From: JBFLVQ01 sp040758525
GTDB lineage: Bacteria > Acidobacteriota > Blastocatellia > Chloracidobacteriales > JADJPF01
Direction: 5' to 3'
NCBI GenBank assembly: GCA_040758525.1
Contig: JBFLVQ010000563.1
Span: forward strand, 1-6,430
Length of the DNA stretch: 6,430 bases
Shown: positions 1 to 5,628 of the stretch, one piece after another
How positions within the stretch are numbered: the first letter of the stretch is position 1
Layout: each line of letters opens with the position of its first letter
The notes under the pieces: generated by a model
What the model was told of the DNA's origin: nothing
The model's database searches: none
What the model saw: the letters and a program-made list of their open reading frames with translations, nothing else
Position numbers and translations under genes: made by a program

Positions 1-126
1 TGCAATGTGTCTTCTGGTATTGAGCCAAGCGGTTTTGGTTTTATCATATTACTCTCTATTTTGCTGGTTTTGCTTGGCCTATTCTCTTATACTTTTTCCG
101 ACTTCGCCAGCAGTAACATTTATTGA
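1..126 (+). CDS. 3' end of a gene with a C-terminal membrane helix
   Basis: The first plus-strand frame is open from the window edge to a TGA at 124-126, giving the last 41 residues of a protein that begins outside the window. Residues 11-32 are almost wholly hydrophobic (rich in Ile, Leu, Phe and Gly) and look like one transmembrane helix, followed by a short polar tail ending SDFASSNIY. A C-terminal anchor or the last helix of a multi-pass protein would both fit. The second frame is also open to about base 160 but gives a less protein-like Cys/Tyr/Trp-rich string. The stop falls directly at a hairpin, and the gene points toward the minus-strand amidotransferase gene, so the arrangement is convergent. 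The family cannot be recognised from this fragment. Confidence 0.5.
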   Translation, partial: CNVSSGIEPSGFGFIILLSILLVLLGLFSYTFSDFASSNIY

Positions 127-146
127 GGGGATACATTTTCCCCCTC
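125..146. repeat. short inverted repeat at the end of the partial gene
   Basis: GAGGGG (125-130) and CCCCTC (141-146) are perfect complements around a 10-base loop. The repeat overlaps the last two bases of the TGA stop of the upstream partial gene. It could be a weak terminator or 3'-end stabilising hairpin, but no run of T follows on the plus strand (the next bases are GC-rich), so a classical intrinsic terminator is not shown. Confidence 0.35.
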
Positions 147-169
147 GCGCTTCCCGTTAGTGCTAAATC

Positions 170-210
170 AGAACCACAGAAGATGTAGAGAAATATGCTT
201 CTGTGGTTCT
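170..210. terminator. probable bidirectional terminator hairpin
   Basis: AGAACCACAGAAG (170-182) is perfectly complementary to CTTCTGTGGTTCT (198-210), a 13-bp stem with a 15-base loop. It sits between two converging stops, 44 bases after the plus-strand stop and 7 bases after the minus-strand stop. Position and symmetry fit a terminator shared by both transcripts. The flanks are only mildly T-rich (TAATCTTCT on the plus side), so a U-tract is poor and it may act partly as an RNA 3'-end stabiliser. Confidence 0.55.
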
Positions 211-217
211 AATCTTC

Positions 218-1123
218 TCAAGCAATTTTAGAAAGGCGTTCTGTCTTACCACGATGCTTAAGCGCTTCTAATAGAAAGTTCTCAAAGATAATGCGACCAT
301 CGCGGCTATCATTGAAGTGCTCCCAGCGAGTAGGTTGTTTGTTCCAATCTTCAAAAGACTTCTCTAGGTGGTACTGTACTGTGTAGATCAGTTGCTGATC
401 GCTACGCTTAACCATCATCTGAATTGGGCATAGGTAACCCTTAGCAATATTAGTGAATCCTTCTGGCACACGATCGATCATCAGACCATGATTTTGCCAA
501 ACACGAAGTACCTGCTGAGTAGTATCCCAAAAACCGCTAGTTGAATCATAAATACCTTGAAAGATTGGATCGTCTGGTTTAGTGATCTTGAGATAACGAT
601 ATTGATATTCACGTATACGATTATTGCGTTTGGTACGTGGATCACAAGAGTCAAGTGTACAGATCTGTGTGCCGAAGCTTAGACCGATCAATTGATGGCC
701 ACCACAAATACCTAACACAGGTGTCTTGAGATGTTGGATAGTACGGGCAAAACTGGTAATAATAGCTGGATTATAGAGGTCAAAGTCGCGTAACGTACCG
801 CTGATGATAATTGCATCAGGATTAAATAGCTCGATCGCGTTCTCATTGAACTCACTCAAATGTACGATCTTAGTGCGTGCGCGCTTGACTAGCTTAATAA
901 CATTTTGGGTGATGTTCTCAAGCGCCATACCAGCAATATGGCGATCCTCACGCAACCACTGTAATGGATTAAAATCTGGTTCTTGGGCTGCTGTAGCAGA
1001 GAGATCGCTCTCATTCTTGAGCAGATTGTCAACGATCATCACACTCATTGAGTCGATCTTTGGCTGCAATGGTTCATAATCGCAGTAAGCCTTCTTCCTA
1101 TTTAGCAATATTCCGTTTGACAT
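218..1123 (-). CDS. class I glutamine amidotransferase-like protein
   Basis: This 301-residue protein has the core of the class I (triad) glutamine amidotransferase fold, which hydrolyses glutamine to glutamate and ammonia or acts on related gamma-glutamyl bonds. The nucleophile elbow GICGGHQ is at residues 138-144 with Cys140. The expected His/Glu pair is in VQYHLEKS, as His252 and Glu254, where most relatives have a QFHPE-like sequence. NHGLMIDRVPEGF (211-223) resembles the SHGD..PEGF stretch of GuaA-type domains. Two things are odd. About 40 residues (roughly 35-73) are inserted between the first strand (SVMIVDNLL) and the following helix. The loop normally reading SGGPG is SGTLRD (108-113). 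No synthase partner is adjacent, so the acceptor is unknown. Met1 is preferred over Met26 because a strong AAGGAAGG site lies 8 bases upstream. The gene is last in the leftward block and may have its own promoter. Fold assignment is firm; activity and pathway are not. Confidence 0.85.
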   Translation of the reverse strand: MSNGILLNRKKAYCDYEPLQPKIDSMSVMIVDNLLKNESDLSATAAQEPDFNPLQWLREDRHIAGMALENITQNVIKLVKRARTKIVHLSEFNENAIELFNPDAIIISGTLRDFDLYNPAIITSFARTIQHLKTPVLGICGGHQLIGLSFGTQICTLDSCDPRTKRNNRIREYQYRYLKITKPDDPIFQGIYDSTSGFWDTTQQVLRVWQNHGLMIDRVPEGFTNIAKGYLCPIQMMVKRSDQQLIYTVQYHLEKSFEDWNKQPTRWEHFNDSRDGRIIFENFLLEALKHRGKTERLSKIA

Positions 1124-1131
1124 TAGCGAAA

Positions 1132-1139
1132 CCTTCCTT
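1132..1139 (-). promoter_or_regulatory. strong ribosome binding site of the amidotransferase gene
   Basis: On the minus strand AAGGAAGG lies 8 bases before the ATG at 1121-1123. It is the strongest Shine-Dalgarno match in the window and fixes Met1 as the start. It also shows that this gene is translated independently of the aminotransferase upstream. Confidence 0.65.
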
Positions 1140-1183
1140 CGAAAAATAGCTATATGTCCATAAGACTACCGATACCAACTAGC

Positions 1184-1212
1184 ATATTACCATAACTGGC
1201 AATCAATGAAAA
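1184..1212 (-). promoter_or_regulatory. candidate promoter of the amidotransferase gene
   Basis: In the 109-base gap between the aminotransferase stop and the amidotransferase start, the minus strand has TTTTCA (1207-1212), a 17-base spacer and TAATAT (1184-1189), the latter preceded by TGG as in an extended -10. Each hexamer matches the sigma-70 consensus at four of six positions. Transcription would start about 50 bases before the ATG. The match is moderate; the gene could equally be read through from coaD. Confidence 0.3.
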
Positions 1213-1226
1213 ACTTGCTAATCTAA

Positions 1227-1238
1227 CAGTAATTACTG
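1227..1238. repeat. 12-bp perfect palindrome over the aminotransferase stop
   Basis: CAGTAATTACTG is its own reverse complement and includes the TAA stop of the aminotransferase gene (1233-1235). It has no loop, so it is more like a dimeric protein-binding site than a terminator. It lies 15 bases upstream of the candidate -35 of the amidotransferase gene. A chance palindrome is possible, since half of it is coding sequence. Confidence 0.3.
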
Positions 1239-2441
1239 CTTCAGCAATTGTTTAATGCAACCCGTGATCCGCTCAACGCCACGTTGCAGGGTAGCCAGTG
1301 AAGTAGCGTAGGAAATACGCAGGTAACCTTCACTACCAAAAGCCGATCCTGCTGTAAGCACAACATGTGCGCGTTCCAGTAGATGTTGTGCAAGGGCCTG
1401 TGAGGTTTTGATCTCAGTGTTGGCAGCTAATACATTTTTGATACTGGGAAAGGCATAGAATGCGCCTTCCGGCTCAATACATTCAATACCTGGAATGGCG
1501 TTTAAGGCTGGGACCAAATAATTACGGCGACGTTGATATTCGGCCAACATAACTGCCACCGATTCCTGAGAACCGCTGGCTGCTTCTACAGCAGCCTTCT
1601 GCGCAATTGAGGAGGGATTAGAAGTAGAATGACTCTGCACTTTGACCATCTCAGCAATCCATTCACGTGGAGCAAGCGCATAACCAACTCGCCAGCCGGT
1701 CATTGCATAGGTCTTGGAAAAAGAACCGGACACAAGTGTACGGGCACGCAGTTCTGGCGCTAGACTAGCAGCAGAAAAGGGTTGGTGTGGTGGATAAGTA
1801 AACTGATAATAACACTCATCTGAGAGCACCCAGAGTCCACGTTGTACTGCCAATTTGACAATACGCTCGAACTCTGCTGGGGCAATTACACGCCCAGAAG
1901 GATTGGAAGGTGAATTAATAATAAGCAGTCGGCTTTTTGGTGTAATATGCTCAGCGACCATCTCTGCCGTCAACTGAAAAGCATTGGGCTCGGTATCGAT
2001 AATAACTGGCTGTCCACCCGCATAGATTACTATCTCTGGGAAGGTTACCCAGTAAGGCGCGGCGATCAAGACTTCATCGCCAGGATTGATCAAAGTAATT
2101 ATTGCATTAAAGATCGACTGCTTACCGCCAGCAGAAACCACGACTTCTTGGGGTTCGTAACGTGTGCCGGTCTCCTGTAAGAAATAGTCTATGATTGCCT
2201 GCTTTATTTCAAGTGTGCCAGCAGCCGGTGTATAACGAGTAAAATTCTCCTCGATAGCACGGTATGCAACCTGTTTGATGTTATCAGGGGTAGGGAAATC
2301 AGGCTCACCGGCACCTAGATCAATAACTTCATGGCCAGCGCGGCGCAGAGCATCAGCAGCTTGTAGCACTGCCAGTGTTGATGAGGCTTGCATTGCCGCG
2401 ACTCGTTCGCAAGGAGTAAATCTATTATTTGTTGTTGTCAT
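1233..2441 (-). CDS. PLP-dependent aminotransferase, aspartate aminotransferase-like
   Basis: A complete 402-residue fold-type I aminotransferase of class I/II, cytosolic, most like the aspartate aminotransferases of Bacillus AspB and Thermus. It would move the amino group between aspartate (or a related acidic or aromatic amino acid) and 2-oxoglutarate. Visible signatures in order are GAGEPDFPTP (43-52), RYTPAAG (69-75), SAGGKQS (103-109), NSPSNPSG with PLP-contacting Asn180 (176-183), SDECYY with Asp208 and Tyr211, the Schiff-base Lys243 in SGSFSKTYAMTGWRVGY, Arg251 at the cofactor phosphate, and substrate carboxylate-binding Arg375 in YLRISYAT. Lys107 in GGKQ corresponds to the lysine that reads the acidic side chain in Thermus enzyme, and is also found in prephenate aminotransferases, so either substrate is possible. 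The ATG overlaps the coaD stop as ATGA, with a GAGAAG Shine-Dalgarno at 2447-2452, so translation is probably coupled. Family is near certain; the exact substrate is inferred. Confidence 0.95.
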   Translation of the reverse strand: MTTTNNRFTPCERVAAMQASSTLAVLQAADALRRAGHEVIDLGAGEPDFPTPDNIKQVAYRAIEENFTRYTPAAGTLEIKQAIIDYFLQETGTRYEPQEVVVSAGGKQSIFNAIITLINPGDEVLIAAPYWVTFPEIVIYAGGQPVIIDTEPNAFQLTAEMVAEHITPKSRLLIINSPSNPSGRVIAPAEFERIVKLAVQRGLWVLSDECYYQFTYPPHQPFSAASLAPELRARTLVSGSFSKTYAMTGWRVGYALAPREWIAEMVKVQSHSTSNPSSIAQKAAVEAASGSQESVAVMLAEYQRRRNYLVPALNAIPGIECIEPEGAFYAFPSIKNVLAANTEIKTSQALAQHLLERAHVVLTAGSAFGSEGYLRISYATSLATLQRGVERITGCIKQLLKQ

Positions 2442-2914
2442 GACATCTTCTCACGCATACGCTGTTCAACCAGTTCCGGCACCAACCCTTTGATCGAACC
2501 GCCCAACATGAATACCTCCTTGACCAGCCGTGAACTAAGGTAACTATATGGTTCAGCAGCCATCAGGAAGACAGTTTCAATCTGCGGCGCCAGTCTACGA
2601 TTCATTAGCGCCATCTGTAGTTCATACTCATAATCGGAGATCGCACGAATGCCCCGCACGATGCAGTCAGCCTGCTGGTTAATAGCATAGTTGACCAATA
2701 GACCATTGAAAGTATCGACGTGTACACCAGGTCGATCTTTTACTACTGCATTAATAATCTCTACTCGTTCATCAAAGCTAAAGAGTGGCTTCTTCTCAGC
2801 ATTGATGAGAATAGCAATAATCAATTCATCAAAGATCTTACGACCACGATCGATAATATCGAGATGGCCATTCGTGATTGGATCAAAAGAGCCTGGATAG
2901 ATCGCTCTGCGCAT
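2438..2914 (-). CDS. coaD: phosphopantetheine adenylyltransferase
   Basis: CoaD joins 4'-phosphopantetheine and ATP to give dephospho-CoA and pyrophosphate, the penultimate step of coenzyme A synthesis in the cytosol. The 158-residue length is normal for the family. The nucleotidyltransferase signature is at the N terminus: AIYPGSFDPITNGH (4-17), with the T/HxGH motif as TNGH (14-17). KPLF is at 42-45, the conserved RGIR at 87-90, and the ATP-binding SSR stretch in YLSSRLVKE (125-133). All key residues appear intact. The start is set by the canonical MRRAIYPGSFDP beginning; a short AAAGAGAG purine stretch lies just upstream. It is the first gene of the leftward block, has a good promoter about 50 bases upstream, and its TGA overlaps the aminotransferase ATG by four bases. 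Confidence 0.97.
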   Translation of the reverse strand: MRRAIYPGSFDPITNGHLDIIDRGRKIFDELIIAILINAEKKPLFSFDERVEIINAVVKDRPGVHVDTFNGLLVNYAINQQADCIVRGIRAISDYEYELQMALMNRRLAPQIETVFLMAAEPYSYLSSRLVKEVFMLGGSIKGLVPELVEQRMREKMS

Positions 2915-2936
2915 AAACTCTCTTTAAGATTTAAAA

Positions 2937-2949
2937 TGCCGCGCGGGCA
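2937..2949. repeat. GC-rich mini-hairpin in the coaD leader
   Basis: TGCC GCGCG GGCA forms a four-base stem, on an otherwise AT-rich leader, between the predicted coaD transcription start and its ribosome binding site. It could slightly affect initiation. It is too short to name as a known regulatory element. Confidence 0.25.
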
Positions 2950-2963
2950 GGTAACAGTACTAT

Positions 2964-2991
2964 ATTATCCCATAGCAGAGAAGTCTATCAA
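2964..2991 (-). promoter_or_regulatory. coaD promoter, sigma-70 type
   Basis: On the minus strand TTGATA (2986-2991) and GATAAT (2964-2969) each match the sigma-70 consensus at five of six positions. They are separated by 16 bases, and the -10 is preceded by TGG (extended -10). Transcription would begin near 2957, leaving a leader of about 40 bases before the coaD ATG. It is the best promoter in the window and would drive coaD and the aminotransferase, perhaps also the amidotransferase. Confidence 0.55.
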
Positions 2992-2995
2992 ACCG

Positions 2996-3081
2996 TGTTT
3001 ACTGTCTACATCTGCTGTAACAAGGAAGCTGTAGTTTACTACTAAGGTGAGAAGCCAGCAAGAACCAGATGTAAACAGCAG
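2996..3081 (+). repeat. nested inverted repeats upstream of purF
   Basis: The segment at 3066-3081 is complementary to three overlapping stretches upstream: GTAAACA (3071-3077) to TGTTTAC (2996-3002), CAGATGTA (3066-3073) to TACATCTG (3007-3014), and ACAGCAG (3075-3081) to CTGCTGT (3012-3018). GTTTAC recurs at 3034-3039 inside a small GTAGT/ACTAC repeat. If transcribed, the pairings would exclude each other; as DNA, the GTTTAC copies could be operator sites. I do not recognise a known riboswitch core (neither the purine nor the ykkC family). The significance is uncertain. Confidence 0.3.
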
Positions 3082-3086
3082 GCGAT

Positions 3087-3121
3087 GCACATGGCTGTGC
3101 GACACCTTTGTGTTATAGAAT
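3087..3121 (+). promoter_or_regulatory. candidate purF promoter with adjacent hairpin
   Basis: TGT directly followed by TATAGA (3111-3119) gives an extended -10; TAGAAT (3116-3121) is an overlapping alternative. No good -35 hexamer is seen 16-18 bases upstream. Instead that spot holds a perfect small hairpin, GCACA TGGC TGTGC (3087-3100). An extended -10 promoter helped by an activator, or controlled through the symmetric site, would fit. Transcription would start about 30 bases before the purF ATG. Evidence is by eye only. Confidence 0.3.
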
Positions 3122-3132
3122 GACTGCTACAC

Positions 3133-3145
3133 TGAACCGAACAAG
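3133..3145 (+). promoter_or_regulatory. PurBox-like element before purF
   Basis: CCGAAC (3137-3142), flanked as TGAA-CCGAAC-AAG, matches 10 of 13 positions of the Bacillus PurR operator half-site (AWWWCCGAACWWT). It lies between the candidate -10 and the purF ribosome binding site, where a repressor could block transcription. Bacillus operators usually contain two such boxes in inverted orientation, and I find no convincing second copy nearby, so this may be chance. Confidence 0.25.
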
Positions 3146-3148
3146 GGA
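3143..3148 (+). promoter_or_regulatory. purF ribosome binding site
   Basis: AAGGGA lies 10 bases before the ATG at 3159-3161. It supports that start, which also places the catalytic cysteine eight residues into the precursor as expected for a processed PurF. Confidence 0.5.
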
Positions 3149-3158
3149 TTAAAAGATT

Positions 3159-4577
3159 ATGCTCGATAAGTTTCGTGAAGAGTGCGGTATTTTCGGTATC
3201 TGGGATCATGCCGAGGCTGCGCATCTCACCTATTTGGGTCTATATGCACTGCAACACCGTGGGCAAGAATCCTGTGGTATCGTCTCCTCTGACGGCGAGC
3301 AGATGCGTAGTGAAAGAGGCATGGGCTATGTTAGCGAGGTGTTCAAAGAGACACAGCTTAGCCATTTGCAAGGACAAGCCAGTATTGGGCATGTACGTTA
3401 CTCGACCGCCGGTGATGTCTCTATCAGAGAGGCACAGCCTTTCCTAATCACCTGTCATCGTGGCCAACTCGCTATCTGTCATAATGGCAATCTGCCATTT
3501 GCTGAGCAACATCGCCGAGAGTTAGAGTTAGAGGGCGCGATCTTCTCCTCTACTAGTGACACTGAGGTTGTATTACATAAGATCGCACGCTCACGTACGG
3601 CTACTCTATATGAGGCGATCTGTGACACACTGAGCATAATTGAAGGCGCTTACTCTATGCTCTTTCTCACCAAAGACTGCTTGGTTGCAGTGCGTGACCC
3701 GCGAGGTTTTCGTCCTTTATGCCTAGGCCGTATTGATGGCTCTTATGTCATTGCTTCAGAGACTTGTGCCTTTGATCTGATTGGTGCGGAGTATATACGC
3801 GAGGTCGAACCGGGTGAGATGATTATTGTTGACCGAGCTGGACTGCATAGCAGCTTCCCTTTGCCGGTACGTGAGTCGGCTGCCTGTATCTTCGAGCATG
3901 TCTATTTCTCGCGTCCAGATAGTATTATCTATGGTCGTAGTGTCAACAAGAGTCGGCATAAGATGGGCCGACAATTGGCTATTGAACATCCTGTAGATGC
4001 CGATATTGTTGTACCAATCCCTGACTCGGGTACGGCTGCGGCGATCGGCTTTGCTGCACAATCTAGTATTTCTTTCCGTTTTGGCTTGGTACGTAATCAT
4101 TACATTGGTCGAACTTTTATTCAGCCGCATCAATCGATTCGACATTTCAGCGTAAAGGTAAAGCTCAATCCTGTACGCGACTTGATTGAGGGACGGCGCG
4201 TGGTGCTTATTGACGACTCCATTGTGCGTGGTACAACAAGTCAGAAGATTGTTGCAATGCTTAGGCAAGCAGGCGCTAAAGAGGTCCATATGCGTATCAG
4301 TTGTCCACCTACCATTGCGCCTTGTTACTATGGTGTCGATACTCCTAGTAAAGAAGAGTTGATTGCTGCCCGTAAGTCTATTGATGAGATCTGCCAATTT
4401 ATTGGTGCCGATAGTCTAGGATATCTTAGTTTGCCTGGTCTTATGATTGCCTGTGGCGCATATGAGGGCCAGCCGAAATACTGCACAGCTTGCTACACTA
4501 ATCAATATCCCATAGAAGTAGTTAGTGAGATGAAACGTAACTGCTCAGCAGTCGCTATTAATACGGCTTCATCCTAA
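3159..4577 (+). CDS. purF: amidophosphoribosyltransferase, Fe-S type
   Basis: PurF makes 5-phosphoribosylamine from PRPP and glutamine, the committed step of purine synthesis. The 472-residue precursor begins with an eight-residue propeptide (MLDKFREE) before Cys9, the N-terminal nucleophile; cleavage at Glu8/Cys9 would free it. The Ntn glutaminase domain covers about 9-235, including LQHRGQES (31-38), Arg80 in GHVRYSTAG, and CHNGNL (107-112). The phosphoribosyltransferase domain follows, with PIPDSG (286-291) and the PRPP loop VVLIDDSIVRGTT (348-360). Cys243, Cys389, Cys442 and Cys445 (CTAC) align in context with the four 4Fe-4S ligands of the B. subtilis enzyme, whose cluster is oxygen-sensitive and linked to turnover; E. 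coli PurF lacks it. The length is close to the Bacillus enzyme. QESCGI has a Cys where Ala is common. The gene is divergent from coaD and 22 bases upstream of the lipoprotein gene. All catalytic motifs are intact. Confidence 0.98.
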   Translation: MLDKFREECGIFGIWDHAEAAHLTYLGLYALQHRGQESCGIVSSDGEQMRSERGMGYVSEVFKETQLSHLQGQASIGHVRYSTAGDVSIREAQPFLITCHRGQLAICHNGNLPFAEQHRRELELEGAIFSSTSDTEVVLHKIARSRTATLYEAICDTLSIIEGAYSMLFLTKDCLVAVRDPRGFRPLCLGRIDGSYVIASETCAFDLIGAEYIREVEPGEMIIVDRAGLHSSFPLPVRESAACIFEHVYFSRPDSIIYGRSVNKSRHKMGRQLAIEHPVDADIVVPIPDSGTAAAIGFAAQSSISFRFGLVRNHYIGRTFIQPHQSIRHFSVKVKLNPVRDLIEGRRVVLIDDSIVRGTTSQKIVAMLRQAGAKEVHMRISCPPTIAPCYYGVDTPSKEELIAARKSIDEICQFIGADSLGYLSLPGLMIACGAYEGQPKYCTACYTNQYPIEVVSEMKRNCSAVAINTASS

Positions 4578-4599
4578 AACCTGCGAGCAGATAGAAGAG

Positions 4600-5622
4600 A
4601 TGCGGATTTATCATAATAGAGAGTTAGTGATTGGACGGATCTTTCTATCGATTCGGTTACGTGTCTCACTAATTGGATTAGCTGCACTCGTCCTAGCGTT
4701 ACTGATCGCTTGCCAACCGGACCAGCCTGATTCTCAACCGCAGTCTGATGCTCCCGCTCTACAGTTTGATGGTAAGCTCCAGATTCATGTTCTAGATGTA
4801 GGTCAAGGTGATAGCACGCTTATTATTACCCCAGAGGGGAAAAATATTCTTATCGATGCAGGTACCGCTGAAGCCGGCAAGCGAGTAATCAAGATGCTTA
4901 AACGCTTCAAAGTTAATCGTATTGATCTTGCTGTTGCAACACATCCACATGCCGATCATATAGGTGGAATGCGTGATGTGTTGGATGTTGTGCCAGTGAG
5001 AGCATTTCTTGATAGCGGACAACCTTACACAACTGCAACCTATGCACGTATGCTCAGCGCTATCAAGGATAAGATCGGTGAACTTACCATAGCACGGGCA
5101 GGACAGGAATTTGAATTTGACAGCAATGTTATGTTACGTGTGTTAGGACCTTCTGAACCGCTACTTAAGGATGTACGTGGCAGCGATGAGAATGCTAACT
5201 CTGTCGTGCTACTACTAATCTACAATAAGTTTCGTATGCTCTTCACAGGTGATAGTGAAGAAGAGACAGAAGCAAGGTTGCTCGAACTTAGTGCAGACCT
5301 GCGTGCAGAGGTGCTCAAAGTCGCGCACCATGGTTCGAAATATGCTACTAGAGAAGAATTCTTGCAACGTGTTAAACCCAAAGCGGCAACCATTTCTTGT
5401 GGCGCTGACAATGATTATGGTCATCCTGCGCCATCCACACTTACACGTCTAAAGAAGTTTGGTGTAGATCTACACCGTACCGATTTAGAAGGCGATATCA
5501 CCATTGTCTCAGATGGTAGTGATTATCAGATCATTACAGAACATCCTCCTAATGGCTCGCTCTGGCAGGGACGCAACCCAACAAAGTCACAAACTGATTC
5601 ACGTAGCCGCCGCTCACGCTGA
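4600..5622 (+). CDS. lipoprotein with ComEC-like metallo-beta-lactamase domain
   Basis: The 340-residue protein has a lipoprotein signal: a basic n-region, a hydrophobic stretch (about 22-36), and the lipobox LIAC with Cys38, followed by a Gln/Asp/Pro-rich linker. It is therefore probably exported and anchored outside the membrane. Residues 59-312 form a metallo-beta-lactamase domain of the type at the C terminus of ComEC/Rec2. Motifs are LDVGQGDS (65-72), ILIDAG (83-88), metal-binding THPHADH (114-120), NANS (198-201), FTGDSE (215-220), VAHHGS (241-246) and GHPAPST (274-280). In ComEC this domain is thought to act as a nuclease on the non-transported DNA strand; a free lipoprotein version may be a surface nuclease or phosphodiesterase, but the substrate is unknown. 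The tail is basic (SRSRRSR). The ATG start has a poor, very close purine run; GTG at 4627 (Val10) is an alternative that keeps the signal. It follows purF by 22 bases, so co-transcription is likely without implying a purine role. Confidence 0.9.
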   Translation: MRIYHNRELVIGRIFLSIRLRVSLIGLAALVLALLIACQPDQPDSQPQSDAPALQFDGKLQIHVLDVGQGDSTLIITPEGKNILIDAGTAEAGKRVIKMLKRFKVNRIDLAVATHPHADHIGGMRDVLDVVPVRAFLDSGQPYTTATYARMLSAIKDKIGELTIARAGQEFEFDSNVMLRVLGPSEPLLKDVRGSDENANSVVLLLIYNKFRMLFTGDSEEETEARLLELSADLRAEVLKVAHHGSKYATREEFLQRVKPKAATISCGADNDYGHPAPSTLTRLKKFGVDLHRTDLEGDITIVSDGSDYQIITEHPPNGSLWQGRNPTKSQTDSRSRRSR

Positions 5623-5628
5623 TTAAAT

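Noticed and set aside
2..160. Alternative second-frame reading at the left edge
   Set aside because: It is open but gives a Cys/Trp/Tyr-rich sequence; the first frame gives a more typical membrane helix and stops directly at a hairpin.
2720..3034. Plus-strand open frame of 104 residues running from coaD into the intergenic region
   Set aside because: Most of it is antisense to coaD, it crosses the coaD promoter, and it has no recognisable motif.
2992..3158. Purine or PRPP riboswitch upstream of purF
   Set aside because: I looked for the conserved junction sequences of the purine and ykkC-family riboswitches and did not find them.
3042..3224. Minus-strand open frame of 60 residues over the purF start
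   Set aside because: It overlaps the purF promoter region and the catalytic N terminus of purF on the opposite strand, with no protein-like features.
3756..4397. Long minus-strand open frame of 213 residues inside purF
   Set aside because: It is wholly antisense to conserved PurF coding sequence, its translation shows no recognisable domain, and its length follows from the codon pattern of the real gene.
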